Source of the DNA: Streptomyces asiaticus
GTDB taxonomy: Bacteria; Actinomycetota; Actinomycetes; Streptomycetales; Streptomycetaceae
DNA length: 64,000 nt
NCBI RefSeq assembly: GCF_018138715.1
Contig: NZ_JAGSHX010000006.1
Coordinates: 4,464,001 to 4,528,000, forward strand
Direction of reading: 5' to 3'
A program made the position numbers and the translations under genes. Positions 15,863-24,530 of the stretch are shown piece after piece. Below the pieces are notes generated by a model. It did not search any database. It was given only the letters and a program-made list of their open reading frames with translations, and was not told the DNA's origin. Position 1 is the stretch's first letter; the number at the start of each line of letters is the position of its first letter.

Positions 15863-16708
15863 CTACTTCGTCACCTTGATCCCCTCGTACGCGGTGGACT
15901 TCGGCGCCAGGCAGACGAACCAGTCGTAGGGCGAGTGCTTGGGGCTGTGGATGACCGGAACGGCGACGTTCGTCTCGGTGGCCGCGGACGCACGGCCGAC
16001 CTTGGTGGACGTGCCGTCCTTCCAGGTGCAGGTGACCTCCCGGGCTGTCTTGGCGACCTGGCCAATCACCAGGCGCTGCGAGGCCGTGCCGTTCCCGGGG
16101 AGCAACGGCATCGAGACGGTCCCGAACTCGCCGCCGGACAGGACGTCGTCCTCAGGTACCAGGTCGTCCGCGATCTGGGTGGTCCTCGCCTCTTCACCGG
16201 TGACCCGGTGGACGAAGTGCGCGACCTTGCCCACCAGTTCGGAGGCCGTGGAGACGTCCTCCGGGTGCTCGCCGAACTCCGCCATCGCCGCCAGGGTGGC
16301 CTTGGCCTCCGCCGTGTCCGCCGGAGCCTTCCACACGTCGATGTACACCCTCCACGGCACTCCCGCGTCGGTGCCGCTCGCCAGGGTCGTCCGCATGTGC
16401 GGCTCGGGGGTCGTCCGCATGTGCGGCTCGGACGCCTCCGCGCTGGCGACCGGCCGGCTCGCCGACGACACCCCCCGGTCCCCGTCACCGGACAGCCCCG
16501 TCAGCGCCAGAGTCCCCGTGGAGCCGGCCACGACCAGGGTGGTGGTCGCCACGACCGCCCAGCGACGGGCCTTGCGGCGGCGGCCGCCGCGAATCAGCGC
16601 CTGAGCGGGGGCTATGCCGATCTTCACCTCGTCGGCCGCGTCGGCCAGCAGGAGTGCGATGTCGTGCTGTGTCATGTCGTGGCTCGTCTCCCAGTCCGCG
16701 CTTTTCAC
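15863..16708 (-). CDS. Membrane partner of ECF sigma factor (putative anti-sigma)
   Basis: A 281-residue single-pass membrane protein starting at GTG 16708, overlapping the sigma gene stop (GTGA) with leader GGGAGGACGAAA. The cytosolic N-terminus (about 55 residues, LLADAADEVKIGIAPAQALIRGGRRRKARR) precedes one TM helix (WAVVATTTLVVAGSTGTLAL) and an extracytoplasmic domain of about 200 residues. This layout fits genes coupled to SigE-family sigma factors in Streptomyces. The segment EPHMRTTPEPHMRTT reflects a 24-bp tandem duplication near 16385-16432. No zinc anti-sigma motif (HxxxCxxC) is present, so the anti-sigma role is inferred from context. Confidence 0.75.
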   Translation of the reverse strand: MKSADWETSHDMTQHDIALLLADAADEVKIGIAPAQALIRGGRRRKARRWAVVATTTLVVAGSTGTLALTGLSGDGDRGVSSASRPVASAEASEPHMRTTPEPHMRTTLASGTDAGVPWRVYIDVWKAPADTAEAKATLAAMAEFGEHPEDVSTASELVGKVAHFVHRVTGEEARTTQIADDLVPEDDVLSGGEFGTVSMPLLPGNGTASQRLVIGQVAKTAREVTCTWKDGTSTKVGRASAATETNVAVPVIHSPKHSPYDWFVCLAPKSTAYEGIKVTK

Positions 16709-17247
16709 TTTCGTCCTCCCTGCGTCACTGTCTCCACCAGTCCCGATATGGCGCGCAGCTTCGCGATCCCCTTGGCTGCGTTGCTCTTCACCGCGCCGAC
16801 CGAACAGCCCATCGCCTCGGCCGTCTGTATCTCGGTGAGGTCCTCCCAGTAGCGCAGGACCACTGCTTCCCGCTGCCGTGTCGGCAGTTCGGCCAGCGCC
16901 TTCAGCAGCGTGTGGCGGTCGTCGGCCTGGGCGATCCGGTCACCGGTGTCGGCCACCTCGTGTGTCAGGCCCGCGTCCTCGCTCCTGGGCACCAGGAACT
17001 CCCGCAGTTTCCTGCGGTACCTGCGGGCATGCGCGTTGATCATCACTCGTCGTACATACGCCTCCGGGTCGTCGGCCGAGGCGACCCTGTGCCAGGCCAC
17101 ATAGGCCTGTTCCAGCGTCGACTGGACCAGATCCTCCGCGGCGTGCTGCTCCCCCGTGAGCAGGAATGCCGTGCGCATCAGCCGCGGCCAGCGGCCGACG
17201 ACGAAGGCCTGGAACTCTATGTCCCCGGCCTGTTTTCGAACCCCCAT
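16705..17247 (-). CDS. ECF sigma factor, SigE-family (SigE70-like)
   Basis: RNA polymerase sigma factor of 180 residues, from ATG 17247 (AGGAGG five bases upstream). Region 2 is present (FVVGRWPRLMRTAFLLTGEQHAAEDLVQSTLEQAYVAW in parts), with the -10 recognition segment EAYVRRVMINAHARRYRRK. Region 4 follows (LPTRQREAVVLRYWEDLTEIQTAEAMG then SVGAVKSNAAKGIAKLR). It is coupled by overlap to the membrane protein downstream. As cargo between att copies A and B, it is an island-borne regulator. Confidence 0.93.
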   Translation of the reverse strand: MGVRKQAGDIEFQAFVVGRWPRLMRTAFLLTGEQHAAEDLVQSTLEQAYVAWHRVASADDPEAYVRRVMINAHARRYRRKLREFLVPRSEDAGLTHEVADTGDRIAQADDRHTLLKALAELPTRQREAVVLRYWEDLTEIQTAEAMGCSVGAVKSNAAKGIAKLRAISGLVETVTQGGRK

Positions 17248-17478
17248 GAGCACCTCCTAGATGTTCACAAGAGGCCATGAGAGGCCGAGACCGTTGCCTC
17301 ACCGCGGAATCTTTTTCCGCGTTCTCGTCGGGGCGGGGCTGCCTGTTGACGAACGATGGACAGCTGCACCTCTACCGGAAGCAGATCGCCCGGTCATCCA
17401 GACCGGTGCAACCGGCATGCACAAGATCTTCGACGCGTCCCAGAACCCGTAGTCACGCAGTTAGTCACGCAACGAAAA

Positions 17479-17503
17479 CAGGGGCCCCGAACTGGGGCCC
17501 CTG
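17479..17503. terminator. Terminator next to att copy B
   Basis: CAGGGGCCCC at 17479-17488 pairs perfectly with 17494-17503 (5-base loop). The sequence differs from the hairpins at copies A, C and D, but the position relative to the core is the same. Confidence 0.75.
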
Positions 17504-17507
17504 AGCT

Positions 17508-17550
17508 GCGCGCTCGGCAGGATTCGAACCTGCAACCTCTTGATCCGTAG
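17508..17550. other. att copy B
   Basis: Second direct copy of the 43-bp tRNA-Arg 3' half, followed by GTTCGGGCAGGGTGCTGG as in copies A and C. Separates segments E1 and E2. Confidence 0.9.
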
Positions 17551-18080
17551 GTTCGGGCAGGGTGCTGGTACGGGTCTCGGCGACCTTGCGGCCCGTTGTT
17601 CGTGGTGGGCCGCTGACAGCTGTCATGTGCTGTCGTTGATGTCAGCACTGATGTCATCCAATGCTGCCGAGCATCGAGCACAAGACACAAAGCCCGTGCG
17701 GCAATGTCGTCCTCGCCAACCCACCCTACGATGTGTTCTGGACCACACTCGAAAATGGGCATTCACTCTGCGTGACGCATTTTTGGGTCGATTTGCAAGG
17801 GTATCCGCAGGGCAATTCGTCCGGCCAGATCGGTTCCACCACTATCCACAGGAAGGCGGTTGTCCACAGACTCGGCCCTCTTGCACCGTATGTGTCACCG
17901 CCATACGTCAACCTGCTGGCGTCCAAGAAAACGAGGGCGCCCGAGCATCTTTGGCGAGAGACGGGCGCCCCAAGAGCCAAGGAGACAAGCGTGTCCAACC
18001 TGGCCCTCTGCGCCCTCCCTCTCTACAGGGAACGGCGCGCACTCAGGACTGTCGCACAGGGCACTGACAGCGGCAATTGG
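17551..18080. other. Left arm of segment E2, no clear gene
   Basis: Contains diverged arm-type repeats GTTGATGTCAGC and ACTGATGTCATC at 17635-17658, exactly 85 bp past the core. The remainder has lower GC than the chromosome and open frames without recognisable coding character. Confidence 0.55.
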
Positions 18081-18272
18081 ATGATCATCGTGGGTGTGGT
18101 CGTGGCCTGTGTGATCAATGGAGAAACGATCTCTGCTGTCCTCGACCAAGGCACTCGGGCTATAACAGCAGTTGTGATCTTGATCCTGGTGCGCGCAACG
18201 CTCCGGAACGATGAAGGAGTGCTGCTCTCCCATCACGTTCGTCAAGGAGTAGTGGGGAGCATCGGGAGGTAA
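18081..18272 (+). CDS. Possible small membrane protein
   Basis: A 63-residue frame from ATG 18081 (MIIVGVVVACVINGET) with two hydrophobic stretches (the N-terminus and ITAVVILILVRATL) and a short basic tail. No family recognised and no clear leader. It lies in the island segment E2 and may be a real small membrane protein or chance. Confidence 0.3.
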   Translation: MIIVGVVVACVINGETISAVLDQGTRAITAVVILILVRATLRNDEGVLLSHHVRQGVVGSIGR

Positions 18273-18363
18273 TACGCCGATGTAACGGGCGGCCCTTGAC
18301 CAACACTTCTTGATCAGGGGCCGCTGCCCTGCGTGCAACAGCGTTTTCTCCACGGGCCTGCCA

Positions 18364-19251
18364 TCACTGGCCGCAGACAGACCGCGTCCCGGTAAGACGC
18401 ACAGACGGGCCGAGGTGTGATACTCCGACCAGCGTGAACCCACTGGGGAGAGCACCCGCATCCGGCCAGCTCGTTGCGATTGGCCTGAGCGACGTCGGGG
18501 TGACGGACACGTCGATAATCACGCGGTCCAGCACGTCAGCAAACAACGGCACCGCTTGGTTAGAGGTGCCTTCGATCAGCACCATACGTGCTCCCGCCTC
18601 AGTCAAGGCATGCAGGGCCTTCTCGGGCTCGTCGCCGAGCGGGGGAAGCGGTACGTAGAAGGCATCTTCACCGTGACCGCCTGGCACGCCTTCCTCAATC
18701 GTCCCATTACGCCGAATTACCAGATCGTGCGTGCGGCGAAGCTCGATCACGGCCTGGTCGTCCTCCTCGACGGCTCCAGCGGTGTACGCCCAGGTGATGT
18801 GCGGCCTACCCGTACGCAATGAGTGCAGCCACGGGCCGAGAACGAGCAGCGCTTCTTGCTCCAGGACGCCGCGCTCTACCTCTATGCCGGCCTGCTCCAG
18901 CACCGCCGCGCCACCCTCTCCGCGTGAGGTGGGGTCCATGACGGCCATCAGGACGCGGGAGACCTTCGCATCGATGAGCGCTTGTCGGCATGGCGGGGTT
19001 CGGCCCTGGTGGTTGCAGGGCTCCAGGGTCACGACCGCTGTGCCGCCCTCGGCCCGCTCCCCCGCCGCGGTGAGCGCGTTCACCTCGGCGTGGTGGTCTC
19101 CCTTGCGGAGGTGGTATCCCTCACCGACCGGTACGCCGTCGCGGTCGAGGATCACGCACCCGACGGGTGGGTTGGGGCTCGTGGTCCCGAGGCCCTGGGC
19201 AGAGATGGCGATTGCTCGCCGCATGGCCGTCAGTTCGTTCGGCGTGGCCAT
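18364..19251 (-). CDS. RibD-like bifunctional deaminase/reductase
   Basis: A 295-residue protein. The N-terminal cytidine-deaminase-like domain has RibD features: TSPNPPVGCVILD, zinc-binding HAEVNAL and PCNHQGRTPPC. A C-terminal reductase-like domain follows (GRPHITWAYTAGA, then EAGARMVLIEGTSNQAVPLF and LADVLDRVIIDV-like). It is shorter than housekeeping RibD (about 340-380). RibD converts diaminohydroxy-ribosylaminopyrimidine phosphate to the ribitylamino form in riboflavin synthesis; no other rib genes are nearby, so this may be an accessory copy or part of a natural-product pathway. Located in island segment E2. Confidence 0.82.
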   Translation of the reverse strand: MATPNELTAMRRAIAISAQGLGTTSPNPPVGCVILDRDGVPVGEGYHLRKGDHHAEVNALTAAGERAEGGTAVVTLEPCNHQGRTPPCRQALIDAKVSRVLMAVMDPTSRGEGGAAVLEQAGIEVERGVLEQEALLVLGPWLHSLRTGRPHITWAYTAGAVEEDDQAVIELRRTHDLVIRRNGTIEEGVPGGHGEDAFYVPLPPLGDEPEKALHALTEAGARMVLIEGTSNQAVPLFADVLDRVIIDVSVTPTSLRPIATSWPDAGALPSGFTLVGVSHLGPSVRLTGTRSVCGQ

Positions 19252-19305
19252 CAGAACCCCGCGTTCTCCTTGACTGCGTCGAGTAGATCCCGCACAGCGG
19301 GAACA

Positions 19306-19950
19306 TTACTCGCCGCCGCGAGAGCGTTGACCGCCGTCACTGCCTAGTGCGGTCTGGAAGGTGGAGACCGCCCGGTCCGGCCGGGACAGGTTGAGCCAGC
19401 AATTCGCGCGCTGGATTTCGATATAGCTGGACGTGCAGAAATCCCCGTGGCCGGATCGGGCGTCACCGGAGGATTCAGCGATAGCGGCGAACTCGTGGGC
19501 CTCGTCCAGCTTCCGATGACAGGCGATCTCGTCCCCGTCGAGCGCAAGTCCCTGCGCCTCCTGCTGAATGGCGGCAGCCTTCATCGGCCGGGAGAGCGCT
19601 CGTTCGTGGCGCTGCACGGCCTGGGCGAGTCCGATGGCCTGGCCTGCGTTCTTCTTCCCCGCCGCAAGCTGGCTGCGACGGAACAAGGTCCACGAGAGCA
19701 TGGCTTCGTCTCCGGCCTCCATGGCCCATTCCATGGCCCGACTCGTCCACGTCTCCGCGCTGGAGACGTCCATGGAGTCTTCGTGGAGCCATGCGGCGTA
19801 CTCGGCGTACTGGGCCGAGAGCTTCAGCAGCTCCTGCCGGTGCTCGCCCCGACTGTCCTCCAGAAGACCTTGCAACATGTCGAGCTGCTGATGGACTCCC
19901 GCGAGGGCGTGACGCGGGCCGAAGAGGCGTTGGGCCCGCCACCCCCGTTG
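19306..19950 (-). pseudogene. XRE-family regulator, C-terminal (TPR) fragment
   Basis: The frame ending at 19306 encodes the helical C-terminal part of Streptomyces XRE regulators. [17 protein letters not shown] and [27 protein letters not shown] are followed by [15 protein letters not shown] and [14 protein letters not shown]. Family resemblance continues upstream of the first ATG (19878) to about 19940, then stops abruptly; the HTH half is absent. The 3' end may also be diverged. It abuts head-to-head with a truncated ATPase gene, marking a deletion scar. Confidence 0.65.
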
Positions 19951-20344
19951 TGTCGCCCTGGCCCGAGCCGACTTGCGAAAGGCTCTGGCTGGTTGGGGGT
20001 TGATCGCGGTCGAAGAGGTCGCGCTGTTGGTGCTGTCCGAATTGATAACGAACGCCGTGCGTCATGCACGGGTGCCGGGGCGCCACATCGAGACGCGCTA
20101 TCTGCACCAGGGCGACAAGGTGCGGATCGAGGTTCACGACGCGGCCGACCAGCTGCCAAAGCTCAGGACGCCGACCCCCGAATCGGTACACGGCCGAGGG
20201 CTGGTCCTGGTGGAGACGCTCACAGACCAGTGGGGCGTGACCCCACGGGCAACCGTGGGCAAGGCGGTCTGGGCCGTCTTCGCACTTCCTGCCGGCGAAC
20301 GGGCCTCACTGTCCGATGGAGAGCGTAGAGAGGGGCAGTCGTGA
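19920..20344 (+). pseudogene. RsbW-like ATP-binding protein, 5'-truncated
   Basis: HATPase_c_2 domain protein of the Streptomyces regulatory type. Family-like sequence begins near 19930 ([22 protein letters not shown]), with N-box [13 protein letters not shown], a DxAD segment in EVHDAADQLP, and G-box HGRGLVLVETLTDQWGV. In frame there is a stop at 19910 and no ATG or GTG before the domain; only TTG 19973 could start it, losing the first residues. Together with the adjacent XRE fragment this looks like a deletion that fused two genes. It might still be expressed from the TTG. Confidence 0.6.
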
Positions 20345-20887
20345 CGACCGCCGGAGACTCCGTGATACGGCAGGGCGATTGGACCCTGTGGACCTGAGCG
20401 CAGACGTCACCGGGAGTCCGCCGATCTTGGAGGCCACATGCACGACGTGTGACGACTCATCCGGGGCGGCTGAGGAGACGAAGCAGCCGGAGGGGTGTGG
20501 TGTCTGAGTCACGCGCATCAGACGGGCCACACGGGATTCCGGATGATCATCACGAGCTTTCTTCAGCGCGTCCATGGCAAACGTGGGCTCTTCCGCGACG
20601 GCTGCACGGGACCGAAGGGCGACGCCTGACGCGTAGCCCTTCAAAGGTTGGCCGGGGGCCGCAGTCGTGGAGGGACCGGCGGCTCCCGCCCTCAACGACT
20701 TCAGACCGAAGCCGGCCCCTCTCAAACCCTGGCAGGCGCGGGATGCAGGGTCGAGGCTCGCAGGCAGGCGGCAGAGATCAGGCAGTGGCCAGCAGTGGTG
20801 ATCGCCGGGCCCCCTTCTGGCGCCTTCTGGTCCGCTTTGAGTACGGGTACTCAGGCATGCGAGGACCGTGCTGTGCAGTGTGAAGCC
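20345..20887. other. Segment of E2 without a clear gene
   Basis: Several overlapping frames exist on both strands, none with domain resemblance or a good leader. Nothing else was recognised here. Confidence 0.45.
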
Positions 20888-21286
20888 ATGTTGAGCAGCA
20901 GATTAGGCCGCTGGGCAAAGGGCATCGTCGTCTCGGCGGCCGCGGCCCATGCGACGTACTGGGTCTGGGAATCCGCCAAACGGTGGGAGTCGGAAGCGCA
21001 ACAGGCCAATCCGGACGCGGGGATCGGCGCAGGGTTCATCGAAGGGGCGCTGGCCACACTCGCCTGGTTGACACTGGTGCCCCTGCTGCTGTGGGCAGGG
21101 ATGCGCTTGCTGCGGGAGCGAGACAATCAGCTGCTGGTGAGCATGGGATCAGCGGCGTGGATCATTCTCGGGCTCCAGCTGACCAGGGGCAGCATCAGCA
21201 GGACGGAAACGGAGCTGTTCCTTCTCGCGTTCGCTCTGCTCGGCGGCCTCCTGGCACGGTTCCGTCCCACCGCACCAGCAGACTGA
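20888..21286 (+). CDS. Small membrane protein, unknown
   Basis: A 132-residue protein from ATG 20888. An N-terminal hydrophobic stretch (GIVVSAAAAHATYWVW) is followed by a charged segment, then three further hydrophobic stretches (ALATLAWLTLVPLLLWAGM, MGSAAWIILGLQL, LFLLAFALLGGLLA). No family was recognised. Last gene of segment E2, ending just before the att C terminator. Confidence 0.6.
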   Translation: MLSSRLGRWAKGIVVSAAAAHATYWVWESAKRWESEAQQANPDAGIGAGFIEGALATLAWLTLVPLLLWAGMRLLRERDNQLLVSMGSAAWIILGLQLTRGSISRTETELFLLAFALLGGLLARFRPTAPAD

Positions 21287-21318
21287 TCGCTCCGGAAGCT
21301 GATGTCACCGCATACGCA

Positions 21319-21351
21319 AGAGGCCCCTTCCGATGATCGGAAGGGGCCTCT
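21319..21351. terminator. Terminator next to att copy C
   Basis: AGAGGCCCCTTCCGAT at 21319-21334 is complementary to 21336-21351. Near-identical in sequence to the hairpins at copies A and D. Confidence 0.8.
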
Positions 21352-21359
21352 GGGCTGGT

Positions 21360-21402
21360 GCGCGCTCGGCAGGATTCGAACCTGCAACCTCTTGATCCGT
21401 AG
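21360..21402. other. att copy C
   Basis: Third direct copy of the 43-bp core, followed by GTTCGGGCAGGGTGCTGG. Left end of segment E3, which carries the integrase at its right end. Confidence 0.9.
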
Positions 21403-21486
21403 GTTCGGGCAGGGTGCTGGTACGGGTCTCGAAGGCCGTCAGATCTGTTGCTCGTAGCGAGTCATTGGCAGGCATGGTGCGTCGTC

Positions 21487-21510
21487 GTTGCCGTCAACAT
21501 TGCCGTCACC
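21487..21510. promoter_or_regulatory. Arm-type integrase sites, copy C
   Basis: GTTGCCGTCAAC followed by ATTGCCGTCACC, starting 85 bp past the core. They match the sites beside the integrase gene at 31431-31455, so they are probably bound by the E3 integrase. Confidence 0.7.
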
Positions 21511-21640
21511 CCCATCCTGAGACATCCGCGCGAGGCTAGGACGCGGATAGACTCTCATCCTCCGCAACTCGAAACGAGCGCCAAGACCGGATGGCTCACC
21601 TCCACGTGCTTCCGTAGCCGACTAAGTCCAAAATAGAGAC

Positions 21641-22183
21641 ATGTCACGGCAAAAAGCAGCGGAGATAGATACAATTTGTCGCCGCGCGCGAATTCTTGGC
21701 ATGGGCTGCCGCCGACGATCACGGGAGCATGAGCTTTCATATTCGAGATGGTCGACACTTTCCTTAACTTTCGGCATTTCCATCGCAGTTTTCAGCGGAG
21801 CCGCAGGAACAACCCTTCTGGCTTCAGCGAAGCCTGGCAGCCCACTCTCCATCGTGGCTGGCATTCTCGGCGCGCTGGCTGTTGTACTGACAGCCGTCGA
21901 CGCGAAATTCTCATCCACCGCCAAAGCCGAGGCTCACCGACGCGCGTTTGCCGGGTTTTCTTCCCTAAGGACTGACTACGACGATCTAGCCACAATGGGC
22001 GCACGGAGCACCGAAGAAGCACGAGGCAAATTGGAGCATCTAAACACGCGGAAGTCACAACTAGAAAAGGATTCGCCTCCCACAGAGCAATACGCTCGAA
22101 AGAAGCGCAGAAAGGACGAAGCTTCCCTCGACGAACGGGACTTCTCCGTACTCGAACCGTCAGCTCAACTGCCTTCGAGGTGA
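21641..22183 (+). CDS. SLATT-like two-TM protein
   Basis: A 180-residue protein in visibly lower-GC sequence than its surroundings. The layout is a basic N-terminus (CRRRSREHELSYSRWST), two close TM helices (LSLTFGISIAVFSGAAG and LSIVAGILGALAVVLTAVD), then an alpha-helical tail with AKAEAHRRAFAGFSSLRTDY, LEHLNTRKSQLEKD and a basic/acidic end. This matches the SLATT domain plan (two TM helices then a helical region beginning with a conserved AExH-like motif), known as a membrane-acting effector in nucleotide-signalling conflict systems. No SMODS, SLOG or other sensor is adjacent, so function is conjectural. First gene of E3. Confidence 0.6.
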   Translation: MSRQKAAEIDTICRRARILGMGCRRRSREHELSYSRWSTLSLTFGISIAVFSGAAGTTLLASAKPGSPLSIVAGILGALAVVLTAVDAKFSSTAKAEAHRRAFAGFSSLRTDYDDLATMGARSTEEARGKLEHLNTRKSQLEKDSPPTEQYARKKRRKDEASLDERDFSVLEPSAQLPSR

Positions 22184-22265
22184 CCTTGCTGCCAATAAAG
22201 TTCGCCAGCACCCCGGGCCATAGGCACACGCCCGTGCCGAGAGCCCTCTTCCTGCAAGCAGCGAA

Positions 22266-22742
22266 CTACTGTGCGGGAAGTCCGCCGTGCTCCAGATAGA
22301 CCGGTCGCCCCTGGGCTCGTGCAGCCATAGCCTGTTTCACACGGCGAGCGAGGCGCGGGATCAAGAGCTGATCCAGGTCTTCCACGGCGTGGAACTCGGC
22401 GGCCAGCAACTCGTCAGACGCGAGCTTGATCGACGCTGCCGTATCCGGGCTCAGCTCTCCGCCGTCGAAGAGATACAGGACCTTGTCGCCCTCGGCGTCG
22501 TTCGGGGCCCAGTCGACCACCAGGAGCGGCCCGATCGGGGGCCGGATCCCTAGTTCCTCCTCGACCTCGCGACGGCACGCGCTCAAGGGGGACTCCCCCG
22601 TCTCGATGTATCCGCCGGGGATCTCCCACATCGGCTTGTACGACGGACGGACCAGCAGGACGCGGCCCTGGGCGTCGCAGAACAAGGCGCCTGCCGCCAT
22701 GCGCGGCCGTGCCATGCGCTCTACCTGCTCGCTCTCGGACAT
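22266..22742 (-). CDS. Nudix hydrolase
   Basis: A 158-residue Nudix-fold pyrophosphohydrolase. The Nudix box is complete: GGYIETGES followed by CRREVEEELGI (GX5EX7REUXEEXGU). The preceding AAGALFCDAQGRVLLVRPSY and WEIPGGY are typical. Such enzymes cleave nucleoside diphosphate-X substrates; the actual substrate is unknown. It is convergent with the SLATT-like gene (about 80 bp apart) and divergent from the XRE regulator, all inside segment E3. Confidence 0.92.
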   Translation of the reverse strand: MSESEQVERMARPRMAAGALFCDAQGRVLLVRPSYKPMWEIPGGYIETGESPLSACRREVEEELGIRPPIGPLLVVDWAPNDAEGDKVLYLFDGGELSPDTAASIKLASDELLAAEFHAVEDLDQLLIPRLARRVKQAMAARAQGRPVYLEHGGLPAQ

Positions 22743-22857
22743 ACCGCGACCCTACTGGTCGTGGTTCCGACCACCCGGAGGTGGGACGGCCACTACCAGG
22801 GTGCGGCCCAGCGTGTGACACTCGGCTGAGCAGAATGAGGTGATCAAGGTGCGTGGC

Positions 22858-24060
22858 ATGACTGACCGCCGTCCGTTCGGCGCACGCGTGAAGTTCTACC
22901 GGGAACGGCGCGGCCTCCATCAATGGCAACTCGGCGAACTCCTCAACCGCTCCGAAGACTGGGTGTACCGCGTCGAGGCGGGCAAGATCCCAGTGAACAA
23001 CATCAAGATGCTGGCGGACCTGGCGAACACCCTCCGGGTCCACGTGGAAGACCTGCAAGGGGCTCCGTCCCTGCTGGACGACCGCGAAGATCACGCGGGC
23101 AGCGTGCCCGCTATCCGGGCCGCTCTCATGCGTTCCCGACGGCTGGCCGGGTCTCTGTACGACGCCCGGGAACCGCTGCGCTTGGAACGTCTCGCCGTGG
23201 AAGTCGACGCCGCTTGGAGCCTCTACCAACATGGCCAGTACGCACAGTTGGCGGGGCGCCTCCCGTCGCTGCTGGCGGATGCCCGGATGGCCACGCAGGA
23301 GCATTCCGCGGGGAGGGACAAGTCCGAAGCTCTCAGGCTGTTCGCCCTGACCTGCCATGTCACAGCGGCGTTCCTCCGCAAGCTGGGCGAGACCAATCTC
23401 GCCTGGATCGCTGCGGACCAGGGCGATATCGCGGCCAGCGCCTCCGGCGACGTGGGAACCGTGGTCGCACTGCGCCGCTGTGTCGCCCATGTCCAACTCG
23501 GTGCCGGACTGGCGGAGGACGCGGTGAACGTCACGCAGGATGCCGCCGCCGATCTGCCGGACGGCTGGTGGGAGACCTCACCTGCTTCGCTCTCGCTGTA
23601 CGGCACGCTCCTGCTGAACGGTGCTGTGGCGGCTGCGCGGCTGCGTGACCGTCCTCTGGCCGACGGCATGATCGCGCAGGCTCAGCAGGCAGCTGACCGG
23701 CTCGGGGGCGACAAAAACGAGATGTGGACGTCCTTCGGCCCGACCAACGTTGACATCCACCGCTTGGCGCTGGCGCTTGAGTTCGAGGACGTACAGCTGG
23801 CCGTGGATATAGCTCCCAAGGTGAAGCCCACCGGACTCCCCTTGGAGCGGCGCGCGAGGGCGCGTCTCGATGTCGCTCGGGCCTATGGGGAGGCCGGAAG
23901 GACAGACGAAGCGATCGATCACCTCAAGCGGGCGTATAGGAACGCCCCTGAGCAGATGCGGGCCCATGGTCTTGCCCGCGACCTGGCGCGTCGGCTGTAC
24001 AAGCGCAGTCCTCGACGCGACGTCCGCGACCTCGCGTTGGGGCTCGGCGCGTTTGATTAA
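22858..24060 (+). CDS. XRE-family regulator with TPR-like C-terminus
   Basis: A 400-residue transcriptional regulator. The N-terminal HTH (about residues 5-62) has RVKFYRERRGLHQWQLGELL, DWVYRVEAGK and ADLANTLRVHVEDL. The rest is helical repeats of the Streptomyces XRE/TPR type (ALRLFALTCHVTAAFLRKL, NLAWIAADQGDIAA, EAGRTDEAIDHLKRAY). ATG 22858 follows AAGG with suitable spacing; GTG 22840 is an alternative. In its original state the gene was followed directly by the terminator now at 27296, from which it is separated by the transposon insertion. Confidence 0.9.
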   Translation: MTDRRPFGARVKFYRERRGLHQWQLGELLNRSEDWVYRVEAGKIPVNNIKMLADLANTLRVHVEDLQGAPSLLDDREDHAGSVPAIRAALMRSRRLAGSLYDAREPLRLERLAVEVDAAWSLYQHGQYAQLAGRLPSLLADARMATQEHSAGRDKSEALRLFALTCHVTAAFLRKLGETNLAWIAADQGDIAASASGDVGTVVALRRCVAHVQLGAGLAEDAVNVTQDAAADLPDGWWETSPASLSLYGTLLLNGAVAAARLRDRPLADGMIAQAQQAADRLGGDKNEMWTSFGPTNVDIHRLALALEFEDVQLAVDIAPKVKPTGLPLERRARARLDVARAYGEAGRTDEAIDHLKRAYRNAPEQMRAHGLARDLARRLYKRSPRRDVRDLALGLGAFD

Positions 24061-24112
24061 TCACTGAGCATTTTCCAACCTCAGGTTGAGGCATGACGAA
24101 GGGCGGGGATGG

Positions 24113-24475
24113 TCTTCACGATGGCTGTGACCCGGTTGGTGCTACAGCGGAGTTTCCGCGGGAGGCGCCAGCCCCTTCAGGTCGGCCACTTGCTCGCCGA
24201 GGCAACGGATCCTGGCGTGGGTGCTGTTGTGCCGACGTTGCCGCAGCTTGATACGCAGGCCACGGAAGGGCGCCCGGGTGGTGCCGCCGGCGCCTCGATA
24301 CGCCTTGTCCGCCCAGCACTTCACCTCCGCGTCGCGGGGGCGTAGTCACCGGCAGCACCCATGTCGTGGCGAGCGCCCGGAACGGTGGGTGAGGCCGCCA
24401 GCAGCCGACCTGCCGCATCGGCGATGACCTACCACGCCGAGCCGGGCTCGTCGGACATGGCGGCGCCGACCCGGC
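24113..24475 (-). pseudogene. Decayed IS5-type transposase, C-terminal remnant
   Basis: Minus-strand pieces in different frames match the C-terminal half of the transposase at 26496-27261. AWYVIADAAGRLLAASP corresponds to VQVIADPAGRLLWASP, and CWADKAYRGAGGTTRAP corresponds to CWADKGYRGAGGTVRAP. The rest is diverged and interrupted. It represents the left IS copy of the unit. Confidence 0.75.
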
Positions 24476-24530
24476 TGAGAGCTACCGCAAATCTGCGCAC
24501 CGACCGGTGACCGGTCGGTGCGGGCTCGGT

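Noticed and set aside
15165..21402. Additional tRNA-Arg genes at the att copies
   Set aside because: Only the 3' half is present; past the anticodon, sequence diverges to GTTCGGGCAGG and cannot form a D-arm or acceptor stem.
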